A program made the translations under genes and the position numbers. Under the pieces are notes generated by a model, which saw only the letters and a list, made by a program, of their open reading frames with translations, did no database searches and was not told the origin of the DNA. Below are positions 36,958-47,300 of a stretch of 64,000 bases of DNA, piece after piece (positions within the stretch are counted from its first letter, which is position 1; every line of letters begins with the position of its first letter). Origin of the DNA: Gyromitra esculenta (taxonomy: Eukaryota > Ascomycota > Pezizomycetes > Pezizales > Discinaceae); the NCBI GenBank assembly GCA_038503075.1, contig JBCAML010000009.1, positions 1,798,001-1,862,000 of the forward strand, in the 5' to 3' direction.

Positions 36958-37884
36958 TTCTCTACACCTCCTACTTCGACGCCCCTTTATGGAACTCATT
37001 GCTTGGATTCAACAATCCATCTTGCAAGTTTTCCCCTGTCTAGCACCACGAAGACCACAAACCATCGTCGAGATCACTCCTGAGTGGTTCGATCACCATT
37101 ACTTACGCACCAATTCTCTTCCGTGCGATAAACCTAGATGATGAGTACCTCCGCCCCTGCCGCCTCCTCCTCTGAAGGAGCTGCGATCACTACCCCCCGC
37201 TTTCCCACAAAGGATACCTTTGCTCAGGCATACCAAGAAGACCCTGTAGAGTTGTACAATCAACTCCGAGACCTCAATCAGGCTTTAGAAGATCAAGTTG
37301 ATGTTCTCCAGGAGAGCACACAAGAGCTGAAAGTAAAACTCAACACGGCGAAAATCCAAGCAGATAACGCGACACGACACGCCATGCAACAGGATCAACG
37401 AGTCACTGAAGCCGCCGAACTCATCGCCAGACTACGCCAGGAACGTAATGAAGCCAGAGCCACTAATCAGGCTCCTCCACCCCCACCCAACCTCACCGCC
37501 ACTCCCCCACCTCCATCGACCGCAAGTTATCGTTCAGAACGGATGCCGGACCCGGAGAAGTTTGACGGCTCCCGAGCCAAACTTCCTGGCTTCGTCCTCC
37601 AACTTCGCTCCAAGCTCGCAGTTAACCGAGATAGATTCGCTGATGAGAACACCATGATTCTCTACACTATCAATCGCCTAGAGGGAGTAGCCCTAGAGCA
37701 AGTTCGCCATACTGTCCTCCCCTCTGGTCTCACTACCTGGACCAACGCCGCCGCCCTCATCGCCGCCCTAGAAGCAGCCTTTGGAGATCCAGACCCTACC
37801 GGTACCGCCCGTCGAGAACTGCATCAACTTCGCCAGGGCAAACGAGATTTCTCCGCCTACTTGGCCGACTTTCAGCGTATCAAT

Positions 37885-38295
37885 TTTCATGGATAACTGT
37901 TTTCGTTGGTTCGCCAGGTACAAGGGTACAAGGTTATTGTGTTACATTGTCGTTCCTTGTGTTTCTTTAGGTTTCCGTTGCAGTGAGTCAAGTCTTTGTC
38001 ATCGAACGAGTTGGAATGTGGTATATAAGCGAAGGGATTTCCCCTCTTGTTGTACTTTTCCTTCTTCTTTCTTTAAGCAACGTCTTCTATAGCACACTCT
38101 TGTATTTTACAATACAACCCTCGGTTATACCTCATAACTTCGCGCTGTCGCCGTCCTCAAGTCCTCTATACTTGAACACTTCGTAGAGCCTGTGGAACAT
38201 CGTGAACACTCTCGTCGCTTAGTTTTCCCTTCAAGTAGCACTGCTCATCTCGGGGGATACCTGAGAGCTTGAAGACAAAACCTCGCCCCTTGAGA
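37885..38295 (+). repeat. 5' LTR of element C
   Basis: Starts TTTCATGG, ends CTTGAGA. TATA box tatataag at 38022-38029; AAGCAACGT at 38075-38083, 53 bp downstream of the TATA. Confidence 0.94.
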
Positions 38296-38306
38296 TTACG
38301 TTGCTT
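38296..38306 (+). promoter_or_regulatory. Putative self-primed primer-binding site of element C
   Basis: ttacgttgctt follows the LTR directly. ACGTTGCTT (38298-38306) is the exact complement of AAGCAACGT in the LTR, with the same arrangement as in element B. Confidence 0.6.
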
Positions 38307-38364
38307 CCTCATCCACACCCTCTACCCCGCCCCTTCACGCTGCTACAAACCCACCAACGCCGCC

Positions 38365-39612
38365 ATGAGCAACCCTGCCCCCGCCCCCTGGACTTTCCCA
38401 ACCTTCGAGAACTTCCAAACTGCCGCCAACGCCGACCTCGCCTCTGCTTATGAGGAAATACGATCCCATTACCAACAACGGGTCGAAAACCTTACCTACG
38501 CAGACCTACAGCTAGAAGAAGCTGTACAAGAAAAAAATAACATGACGGCAAGGTTCAACACTTGCCAATCCCAGTTACAAGCGACTGAAGCAGAAGTCGC
38601 CCGCCTTCTCAACGCTGTCCCTCCACCACCTGCGCCCCCGCCACCAGCACCTCCCGCTCATACACAAGGAGGCCGTTCGGACAAAATGCCTGACCCAGAT
38701 AAATTCAATGGATCTCGCGATAAACTCCCCGGGTTCGTCCTGCAACTCCGGTCAAAACTCTCGGTTAATGCCGACCGCTTCTCCAATAGCAACAATATGG
38801 TATTGTATGCTATCAGCCGTCTCGAGGGAGCCGCCCTCGAGCAAGTCCGTCACTCCGTCCTTCCTGACGGAACAACTACCTGGAACTCCGCCGCCGATCT
38901 GATCACCGCCCTGGAAACAGCTTTCGGCGACCCCGACCCTCTCGGCACCGCCCGCCGCGAACTACATCAACTTCGACAAGGGAAGAGAGATTTCTCCGCC
39001 TACCTTGCCGATTTCCAGCGCATCATGGGACGCCTCAATTATGACGAGTCTGCCAAAAATGACGCTCTGGAATTTGGCATGTCGGACGAGCTAAAAGAAG
39101 CAGTAGTAACTGTTGCAGACTTCCCCACCACCTTCACTTCCCTCTGCGCCTTCCTCCTCCGCCTAGATAACCGTATCCGGGCAAGAAGAGAGGAGAAGAA
39201 AAACACCACCCGCAACACCATGGGACAATTCGCCGCCCCTAACACCGCCCCCGCCGCCTTTACTCCTGCCTCCTCTTCCTTCGCCCCCGGAGGACTTGTC
39301 CCCATGGATCTTTCTTTCGGCCGTACTTCTACTTCTCGCCCTGCCCCTGAACAGCGCTATGTTCAAGTTAACGGGAGGAGAAAGTTATCACCCGAAGAGA
39401 AAGCGTGGAGACAGACCAATAATCGCTGTTTATTTTGCGCCGGAGAAGGGCATATCTTTTCCAACTGCCCCTCCGCCTCCAAACGCCCCGCCATGAGGGG
39501 AGCCGTTACTAACTCCGCCGCTGCTCCTCCTGCTCCTTCTGTTTTTCCACCGCCTTTGCCGCCTCGCTTTTCTGCCTTTGATGCAGCAGACTCAGTTGAG
39601 TCTTTAAACTAG
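38365..39612 (+). CDS. gag polyprotein of element C
   Basis: 415 residues from the ATG at 38365; an in-frame upstream ATG at 38269 lies inside the LTR and is less likely. Layout: helical N-terminus (YEEIRSHYQQRVENL), a Pro-rich linker, then the capsid-like core with KMPDPDKFNGSRDKLPGF, LEGAALEQVRHSVLP, and GKRDFSAYLADFQRIMGRL. The C-terminus has LVPMDLSFGR and one zinc knuckle CLFCAGEGHIFSNC (C-x2-C-x4-H-x4-C). It forms the virus-like particle of the retrotransposon. The gene ends TCT TTA AAC TAG, so its last sense codons are the slippery site that gives access to pol. Confidence 0.92.
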   Translation: MSNPAPAPWTFPTFENFQTAANADLASAYEEIRSHYQQRVENLTYADLQLEEAVQEKNNMTARFNTCQSQLQATEAEVARLLNAVPPPPAPPPPAPPAHTQGGRSDKMPDPDKFNGSRDKLPGFVLQLRSKLSVNADRFSNSNNMVLYAISRLEGAALEQVRHSVLPDGTTTWNSAADLITALETAFGDPDPLGTARRELHQLRQGKRDFSAYLADFQRIMGRLNYDESAKNDALEFGMSDELKEAVVTVADFPTTFTSLCAFLLRLDNRIRARREEKKNTTRNTMGQFAAPNTAPAAFTPASSSFAPGGLVPMDLSFGRTSTSRPAPEQRYVQVNGRRKLSPEEKAWRQTNNRCLFCAGEGHIFSNCPSASKRPAMRGAVTNSAAAPPAPSVFPPPLPPRFSAFDAADSVESLN

Positions 39613-39647
39613 TTCAACCAGAGTCGTCCAGTGACCCTGCTCTGGTT
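39603..39647 (+). promoter_or_regulatory. -1 ribosomal frameshift signal between gag and pol of element C
   Basis: The slippery heptamer TTTAAAC (39603-39609) is read TTA AAC in the gag frame, directly before TAG (39610-39612). After a 6-nt spacer (TAGTTC) comes an 8-bp perfect stem: AACCAGAG (39616-39623), 16-nt loop, CTCTGGTT (39640-39647). The -1 frame is open through the gag stop into pol, which has no ATG near its start. Confidence 0.85.
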
Positions 39648-42600
39648 CCTTTTTCTCCTTTGTCTGCGTTCTCTATTTCTGGGTTTTCGGTGTCGGACGT
39701 GTGTGTGGAGGATACTTTGGATGGGGAACATTTTGTAATTTCTTGTAACCTTTCCCACCAAAATAAAATCATAAAAACACACGCACTTCTTGACACTGGA
39801 GCCTCAGGGTTCGCTTTCATTGATGAAAACTTTGTGCGTCACCATTCCCTGCCCCTATCTCTCCTCAAAACCCCTCGCCAATTGGAAGTCATCGACGGCC
39901 GGACAATTGCCTCGGGAGATATTACCAACCTCTGTCACCTGGAGCTTTCCATCCAACAGCACACCGAAAAAGCTCCTTTCTTCGTCACCAAACTAGGCCA
40001 TTACCCCCTAGTATTAGGCATTCCCTGGATGAACCTCCACGATGTTCATTTACAGTTTGCAAACAGAAGCATTGAATTCAATTCTGAATTCTGCACCACT
40101 CACTGCACCCCTAAACAATCCGTCGTCTCAGCCAATGCCATCCCCCCACCGAACAAGCTTAATGCTGCCTTTATTGGCGCCGCCAGTTTTCGCATGCTTG
40201 CTAGAAAAAAGGGTATCCAGGTTTACGCCATGTCCCTCTATGAAATCAATAAAGTTCTTGATAACAAGACGACCAAAGAAGAGTGGAAGCAACGAATACC
40301 TGCTGAATACCATGAATATCTAGACATGTTCGACAAAGCTAAAGCTCAAGGACTCCCCCCTCGCCGACCCTATGACCACAAGATTACCTTACAAGAAGGC
40401 AAGGAACCGCCGTTTGGACCCCTCTATGGTATGTCTCGTGATGAGCTTCTAGTTCTTAAGAAGTACATCGAAGACAATTTGGAAAAAGGATTCATCCGTG
40501 CCAGTTCATCTTCCGCCGGTTCTCCAGTCCTCTTCGCCGCTAAGCCCGACGGTTCCCTCCGACTTTGTGTCGATTATCGTGGCCTCAATGCTCTCACGGT
40601 GAAAGACAGATATACTTCCCCCCTGATCAAAGAAACCTTGGATCGCCTTGCAAAAGCTCAGTGGTACTCCAAACTCGACCTCCGGGATGGCTTTCACCAA
40701 ATTCGTATCGCTGAGGGAGAAGAATGGAAAACAGCCTTTCGAACACGATATGGCCTATACGAATACATGGTAATGCCGTTCGGTCTTACCAACGCCCCCG
40801 GTACATTCCAGCGATTTGTGAACGACTCCCTCCGAGAATTTCTAGATCTTTTCTGTACGGCCTACCTCGACGACATTCTTATCTATAGCGATACTCTTGC
40901 CGAGCACAAGGTACATGTCAGACAAGTACTCGACGCCCTTAAAGCCAATGACATTCTTCTCAAACCTGAGAAGTGCGAGTTCCATGTACAATCCATTAAA
41001 TACCTCGGCCTAATATTAACCCCCGAAGGTATAAAGATGGACGATGATAAACTCAAAGCCGTCCGGGATTGGAACCGCCCAAAATCAGTCAAAGATGTAC
41101 AAGCCTTCCTTGGCTTCGCAAATTTCTACCGGCGATTCATCCTAGGGTTCTCCCGATTAGCTGCCCCCCTTACTGCATTTACAAGAAAGGGTGTTGTCTT
41201 CGAATGGACAGTCGAAGCGGAACTCGCATTCGAAGCGTTGAAGAATGCCTTTACTAAAGCCCCCGTGCTCATCCACTTCGACCCTCGAAGAAAAATCTTT
41301 GTGGAATCCGATGCTTCTGACTTCGTCTCCGGTGGTGTCCTCTCCCAACTTGACGATAACGGCGTACTTCACCCTGTAGCCTTCTTCTCCAAGAAGCACT
41401 CACCAGCTGAATGTAACTACGAGATTTATGATAAGGAACTTCTCGCTATTATACGCTGCTTCGAGGAATGGAGACCAGAGCTTGAAGGATCAGAACTACC
41501 CATCTCAGTTATTACCGACCATAAGAACTTGGAATATTTCATGACCACCAAGCAACTTAATCGACGACAAGTCAGATGGGCTGAATACCTTTCACGTTTT
41601 GACTTCGTCATTACCTATAGACCAGGAGTACAAGGAGGAAAACCGGACGCACTGACTCGGAGATCAGGAGATCTCCCTGAAGAAGGGGATGAAAGACTAA
41701 GACACCAATACCAAGTAGTCTTGAAAGAGAAGAACATTGATCCTAAGTTGAGTTTGTTTTCGGGTTCTTTATCAAATGAACCCGCTGAATTGGATGCCTC
41801 CCTCGATACTTTAATGAATCTCGGATATAATGCTGACCCGTTCCCACGAAAAATCCTCCTAGCACTTAAAAATGGTGAACGACAATCCAAAGAGATCACC
41901 TTAGGCGATTGTACTGAAGTCAGCGGCCGCCTTTATTACCGGAAAAAACTCTATATCCCTGACCATGATCCTCTTCGCCTCCTCATCCTACAACGACATC
42001 ATGACGCCCCCTCAGCTGGCCACCCAGGACGTGAAAAATCCTTCGAACTCATTTCAAGGCATTTCTATTGGCCAAAGATGAGAGAGTATATTGGCCGTTA
42101 TACGCGGAACTGTCATACCTGTCGACGAGCAAAACCAAGCACCCTCGGTACCCAAGGCGTCCTGAAACCACTCCCCATCCCTAATCGCCCCTGGGAAGAG
42201 CTATCAATGGACTTCGTTACCGGTCTTCCAGAATCCAACGGCTTTGATGCTATTATGGTCGTAGTGGATCGACTCTCGAAGATGCGACACCTTATCCCGT
42301 GCAATACGACCGTCAACGCCGAGCAAACAGCCGAACTCTATCTCCAAAATGTTTGGAAACTCCACGGACTACCTTCCCATATCACTTCGGATAGAGGAAC
42401 GCAGTTTACCGCTAAGTTTTGGAAACATCTTTGCCAGCGCCTGAACATTTCCGCTCGGATGTCAACGTCCTTCCACCCAGAAACAGATGGTCAAACCGAA
42501 CGTCTTAATGCTGTCATGGAACAATATCTTCGGTGCTATGTTTCTTACCAACAAGACGACTGGACAAAATGGTTATCTATTGCAGAGTTCGCTGCCAATA

Positions 42601-43289
42601 ACCAAGAGTCAGCCAGTACGAAAGCTACACCCTTCTTCGCCAACTATGGTTACCACCCTCGCTTTGATACCTCCGTCGTCTCTAATGACCGCTCCCCTCA
42701 GACCCTCGATGCCAATGACTTCGCTTCTAAGATGGAAGAACTTAGAGACTTCCTTCGAGTTCAAATGAGGACAGCACAAGATATTTTCGAGACCAGTGCT
42801 AATCGGCACCGCACCCCCGCCCCTTCATTCAAAGTCAACGATCGTGTCTTCATATCTATGAAGAACATGAGGACGACTAGGAATTCAAGGAAATTGGACT
42901 GGAAGTGGAGTGGTCCCTTCCTCGTAAAACGAATAATCTCTGCGTATGCCTATGAGATAGACCTGCCATCGTCTATGAAATACCATCCGGTATTTCACGT
43001 TTCACTAATCAAAGCTGCTCCTGTTGACCCACTCCCGGGTCAGGTTATTCCACCACCACCCCCGGTCCAAGTCAACGATCATGAAGAATATCTTGTCGAA
43101 AGTATTCTAGATTCTCGCATTCGCCACGGGAAACTACAATACCTGGTAGAATGGACAGGTTATGCCTTACCTACGTGGGAACCAGCCGATTATCATACGG
43201 AGACTAAAGCAGTAGACGTTTTCCACCAACGATATCCAAGTAAACCTAAGGAAGGTCTGGTTAGTGTTCGCAGGAGCTCACGGCTATAA
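39609..43289 (+). CDS. pol polyprotein of element C (protease, reverse transcriptase, RNase H, integrase, chromodomain)
   Basis: Read as the -1 frame continuation of gag (1226 codons from 39609 plus stop). Protease LLDTGAS lies near residue 60. The reverse transcriptase has SKLDLRDGFHQIRI with its catalytic Asp and TAYLDDILIYSD. RNase H has VESDASDF and ITDHKNLEYF. Integrase has an HHCC zinc module (HHDAPSAGHPGREK to CHTCRRAK), the first catalytic Asp in MDFVTGLP, SDRGTQF, and a TDGQTERLN segment with the Glu. The final 70 residues contain a chromodomain (EEYLVESILDSR, YLVEWTGY, TWEPADYH), which marks chromoviruses and is thought to guide integration to modified chromatin. No stop or frameshift is seen. 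The stop lies 12 nt before the 3' LTR, in the polypurine tract region. Confidence 0.94.
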   Translation, partial: LVQPESSSDPALVPFSPLSAFSISGFSVSDVCVEDTLDGEHFVISCNLSHQNKIIKTHALLDTGASGFAFIDENFVRHHSLPLSLLKTPRQLEVIDGRTIASGDITNLCHLELSIQQHTEKAPFFVTKLGHYPLVLGIPWMNLHDVHLQFANRSIEFNSEFCTTHCTPKQSVVSANAIPPPNKLNAAFIGAASFRMLARKKGIQVYAMSLYEINKVLDNKTTKEEWKQRIPAEYHEYLDMFDKAKAQGLPPRRPYDHKITLQEGKEPPFGPLYGMSRDELLVLKKYIEDNLEKGFIRASSSSAGSPVLFAAKPDGSLRLCVDYRGLNALTVKDRYTSPLIKETLDRLAKAQWYSKLDLRDGFHQIRIAEGEEWKTAFRTRYGLYEYMVMPFGLTNAPGTFQRFVNDSLREFLDLFCTAYLDDILIYSDTLAEHKVHVRQVLDALKANDILLKPEKCEFHVQSIKYLGLILTPEGIKMDDDKLKAVRDWNRPKSVKDVQAFLGFANFYRRFILGFSRLAAPLTAFTRKGVVFEWTVEAELAFEALKNAFTKAPVLIHFDPRRKIFVESDASDFVSGGVLSQLDDNGVLHPVAFFSKKHSPAECNYEIYDKELLAIIRCFEEWRPELEGSELPISVITDHKNLEYFMTTKQLNRRQVRWAEYLSRFDFVITYRPGVQGGKPDALTRRSGDLPEEGDERLRHQYQVVLKEKNIDPKLSLFSGSLSNEPAELDASLDTLMNLGYNADPFPRKILLALKNGERQSKEITLGDCTEVSGRLYYRKKLYIPDHDPLRLLILQRHHDAPSAGHPGREKSFELISRHFYWPKMREYIGRYTRNCHTCRRAKPSTLGTQGVLKPLPIPNRPWEELSMDFVTGLPESNGFDAIMVVVDRLSKMRHLIPCNTTVNAEQTAELYLQNVWKLHGLPSHITSDRGTQFTAKFWKHLCQRLNISARMSTSFHPETDGQTERLNAVMEQYLRCYVSYQQDDWTKWLSIAEFAANNQESASTKATPFFANYGYHPRFDTSVVSNDRSPQTLDANDFASKMEELRDFLRVQMRTAQDIFETSANRHRTPAPSFKVNDRVFISMKNMRTTRNSRKLDWKWSGPFLVKRIISAYAYEIDLPSSMKYHPVFHVSLIKAAPVDPLPGQVIPPPPPVQVNDHEEYLVESILDSRIRHGKLQYLVEWTGYALPTWEPADYHTETKAVDVFHQRYPSKPKEGLVSVRRSSRL

Positions 43290-43301
43290 GGGAGGGGGTA
43301 C

Positions 43302-43692
43302 TTTCATGGATAACTGTTTTCGTTGGTTCGCCAGGTACAAGGGTACAAGGTTATTGTGTTACATTGTCGTTCCTTGTGTTTCTTTAGGTTTCCGTTGCAG
43401 TGAGTCAAGTCTTTGTCATCGAACGAGTTGGAATGTGGTATATAAGCGAAGGGATTTCCCCTCTTGTTGTACTTTTCCTTCTTCTTTCTTTAAGCAACGT
43501 CTTCTATAGCACACTCTTGTATTTTACAATACAACCCTCGGTTATACCTCACCTCAAGTCCTCTATACTTGAACACTTCGTAGAGCCTGTGGAACATCGT
43601 GAACACTCTCGTCGCTTAGTTTTCCCTTCAAGTAGCACTGCTCATCTCGGGGGATACCTGAGAGCTTGAAGACAAAACCTCGCCCCTTGAGA
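43302..43692 (+). repeat. 3' LTR of element C (20-bp deletion)
   Basis: Matches the 5' LTR apart from loss of 20 bp after cctca (cctcataacttcgc... against cctcacctcaag). Confidence 0.94.
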
Positions 43693-44281
43693 TCAATGGG
43701 CAACTCCACTTCGATGAGAACTCAAAGATGGATGCCCTCGAACACGGAATGTCAGAAGAGCTAAAGGAGGCCATGGTTTTCGCTGCTGCCACCCCCACGA
43801 CTCTCAACGATATGATTCTCGTCCTCACCAGAATGGACAATCGTATCCGGGCTCGCAAGATAGAAAAACGAGGGAATACCCGTGATAACATGGGACAATT
43901 CAGCGCCCCATCAAGCGTAATAACTCCCTTTGTCCCTGCTTCATCCTTTGTACCAGGAGGCCTGGCTCCCATGGATCTATCTTTTGGCCGTACCAGCAAC
44001 AGCGCTCGCCCCCCCCAGGATCAACGATACACGATGGTGAATGGAAGGAGGAAACTCTCTGAAGAAGAAAAACAGTGGCGCAGCGCCACCGGCAAGTGCA
44101 TGTTTTGTGCCGCCCCTGACCACTCTTACGCCAACTGTCCGTCCGCCCCTAAGAAGCCCACAATGAGGGGAGCCCTTACTGCACCACCCGCCAACCGCAC
44201 GCCCCCCGCCTCCTCTCTGCCGCCGCCACCTCTTCCCCCCCAATTTTTTGCTTTAGAATCTGCAAGCGCCTCAAATGAGGC

Positions 44282-44326
44282 TTTAAACTAGTCCAACCAA
44301 GGCTGACCAGTGACCCTGCCTTGGTT
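44282..44326 (+). promoter_or_regulatory. -1 ribosomal frameshift signal between gag and pol of element B
   Basis: TTTAAAC (44282-44288) directly before TAG (44289-44291), 6-nt spacer TAGTCC, then an 8-bp perfect stem AACCAAGG (44295-44302), 16-nt loop, CCTTGGTT (44319-44326). Compared with element C, the sixth and seventh pairs have swapped (G-C to A-T and A-T to G-C), keeping the stem. The loop end AGTGACCCTG is conserved. Confidence 0.85.
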
Positions 44327-47300
44327 CCAATTTCTTTTCCTTTGTCCGCATTTTCAATTTCTGGGTTTTCAGTTTCCGGTATAAGCGTGGAGGATCAGTT
44401 GGATGGGGAACATTTTGTAGTTTCGTGCAATATTTTCCATAGCAATAAAATCATCAAAACACACGCTTTGCTGGACACTGGAGCCTCTGGATTTGCATTC
44501 ATTGACAAGAATTTTGCGAGTCACCACTCCCTGCCACTCTCTCCCCTCAAGACACCCCGACAACTTGAAGTAATCGACGGTCGTACTGTCGCCTCAGGAG
44601 ATATTACCCATATCGCCAATATCAACCTATCCATCAAACAACACCAAGAACAAGCCCCCTGTTTTGTAACCCAACTCGGGCATTACCCCCTCGTGTTGGG
44701 AATACCATGGATGAATCATCATGACGTCCACCTACACTTCGCCAATAAACGCATTGAGTTTAACTCTAAACTCTGCACCACCCGTTGTGCTCCCCACCTG
44801 CCCGTTATATCCACGTCCTCAATCCCTACTCCTCCTAGGCTAAACCTATCATTCATTGGTGCTGCCAGTTTCAGGACTCTTACCCGAAAACGTTCCTCCC
44901 AAGCCTATGCCATGTCCCTCTATGAGATCAACAGAATCATAGACGACAAAACCAGCAAGGAGGAATGGAAATCACGTATTCCTACGAAATATCACGACTT
45001 CCTTGACATGTTTGACAAAACTAAAGCCCAAGGCCTACCACCTCGCCGACCTTACGACCATCAGATACAACTCCAAGAAGGAAAAGATGCCCCGTTTGGA
45101 CCACTGTACGGAATGTCCCGAGAAGAGCTCATTGTCCTAAAAAAATATATTGAGGACAATCTAGAGAAAGGGTTTATCCGCGCTAGTTCTTCCCCTGCGG
45201 GATCCCCGGTCCTCTTTGTTAAAAAGGCTGATGGCTCTTTACGATTATGTGTTGACTATCGGGGCCTAAATGCTATCACAGTCAAGGATCGATATACCTC
45301 TCCTCTCATCCGAGAAACGCTCGACCGGTTAGCAAAAGCGCAATGGTATACTAAGCTAAACCTTCGCGACGGTTACCACCAAGTACGCATTGCCGAGGGA
45401 GATGAATGGAAGACAGCCTTCCGCACCCGATATGGTCTATACGAGTATCAAGTCATGCCATTCGGCCTGACCAACGCCCCCGGTACATTCCAACGCTTCG
45501 TGAACGACTGCCTTACCGAATACCTGGACATCTTCTGTACGGCCTACTTGGATGATATCTTTATCTATAGTGATACCTTCGCCGAACATCAGATCCACGT
45601 ACGAAAGGTTCTCCAAACACTCAAGGACAATGACATCCTATTGAAGCCAGAGAAATGCGAATTTGAGGTACAAACCACGAAGTATTTGGGTCTTATCCTC
45701 ACCCCCGATGGCATTAAGATGGACGAGGAAAAACTTAAAGCAGTCCGAGAATGGGGAACACCAAAAAGCGTTAAAGACGTCCAAGCCTTCCTAGGTTTCG
45801 CCAACTTTTACCGCCGGTTTATCTTAGGATTCTCCAAGCTTGCCTCACCCCTTACAGCTCTCACAAAAAAGGGGATAATTTTCGAATGGACGGTTGAGGC
45901 AGATATTGCTTTTGAGAACCTCAAATATGCCTTTACCACTGCCCCCATCCTTATTCATTTCGACCCCGATAAAAAGATCATCGTAGAAACGGACGCCTCC
46001 GATTTTGTATCGGGAGGAATCCTATCTCAATACGACGATAATGGCGTCTTACATCCAGTAGCTTTCTTCTCAAAAAAACATTCCCCCGCGGAATGCAATT
46101 ATGAGATTTATGATAAGGAACTGCTGGCAATCATCCGAGTCTTCGAGGAATGGCGCCCTGAATTAGAAGGATCTAAGCACCCCATCGACGTGATCAGCGA
46201 TCATAAAAACCTTGAGTATTTTATGAGTACTAAACAGCTAAATCGCCGTCAAGCACGATGGGCCGAATACCTCTCTCGCTTCGACTTTGTAATTACGTAT
46301 CGACCAGGTACTCAAGGAGGAAAGCCCGACGCATTGACAAGGAGATCAGGAGATCTCCTCAAGGAAGGGGATGAAAGATTGGCGCATCAAAGCCAAGTGG
46401 TATTAAAAAAGGAAAATATTGATCCCAAGATAAGTTTGTTGTCGGCTTCTTTGTCAAATAAAGCCGCTGAATTGGACGCCCCCCTTTTTAAACTTTTTCA
46501 AGAAGGATATATCACTGATAAGTTCCCGGAAAAGATACTCGCGGCATTGAAGAATAAAGAACAACAATCCAAGGAAATTACCTTAAGTGAATGCAGTAAT
46601 AAGAATAATCTATTACGCTACCGAGATTGTCTTTATGTTCCCAACCTTGACTCTCTCCGACTTGAACTTATCCGAAGACACCATGACACCCCGGCGGCAG
46701 GCCATCCAGGACGTGATAAAACCTTTGAACTCCTAGCCCGGAACTTTTATTGGCCCAAGATGCGAGAATCAGTCAGCCGATATGTACGAAACTGCTATAC
46801 CTGCCAAAGAGCCAAACCAAATACCCAACGAACTCAAGGCGTCCTTCGCCCCCTACCAATCCCTAACCGTCCCTGGCAAGAGATTTCAATGGACTTTGTT
46901 ACAGGCCTTCCAGAATCTAACGGCTATGATGCTATCATGGTTGTTGTCGACCGATTATCCAAGATGCGACATCTAATCCCATGCAACACTACGGTTAATT
47001 CCCGAGATGTAGCCGACCTCTACTTGCAACATATCTGGAAACTACACGGATTACCTACACATGTTACCTCCGATCGAGGCACCCAGTTCACGGCTCATTT
47101 TTGGAAGGATCTTTGTAAACGACTTGGAATTCAAGCTCGGATGTCTACAGCTTTTCACCCGGAAACCGATGGACAAACGGAACGACTTAATGCAGTCATG
47201 GAGCAATACTTGTGCTCTTACGTTTCTTATCAACAGGATGATTGGAGTAAATGGTTGCCAATGGCCGAGTTCTCCGCTAACAACCAGGAATCAGCCAGTA

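Larger units (their letters stand above)
37885..43692 (+). mobile_element. Ty3 (chromovirus/sushi-like) LTR retrotransposon, element C, apparently complete
   Basis: 5' LTR 37885-38295 (411 bp), 3' LTR 43302-43692 (391 bp), flanked by tcaat (37880-37884 and 43693-43697) inside gag of element B. The LTRs look identical except for a 20-bp deletion in the 3' copy, so this is the youngest insertion of the nest. gag and pol are open, all catalytic motifs checked are present, and a polypurine tract (aagggaggggg) precedes the 3' LTR. It may still be autonomous. Confidence 0.95.
37141..44291 (+). pseudogene. gag of element B, interrupted by element C
   Basis: Pieces 37141-37884 and 43698-44291 join in frame at ATC AAT/GGG (446 codons with stop) if one copy of the tcaat duplication is discounted. 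The first piece has a coiled-coil-like N-terminus (LNQALEDQVDVLQ) and the capsid-like RMPDPEKFDGSRAKLPGF and GKRDFSAYLADFQRI blocks. The second has GLAPMDLSFGR and a zinc knuckle CMFCAAPDHSYANC. It ends TTA AAC TAG, the slippery site for pol. Apart from the insertion no lesion is visible. Confidence 0.9.
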
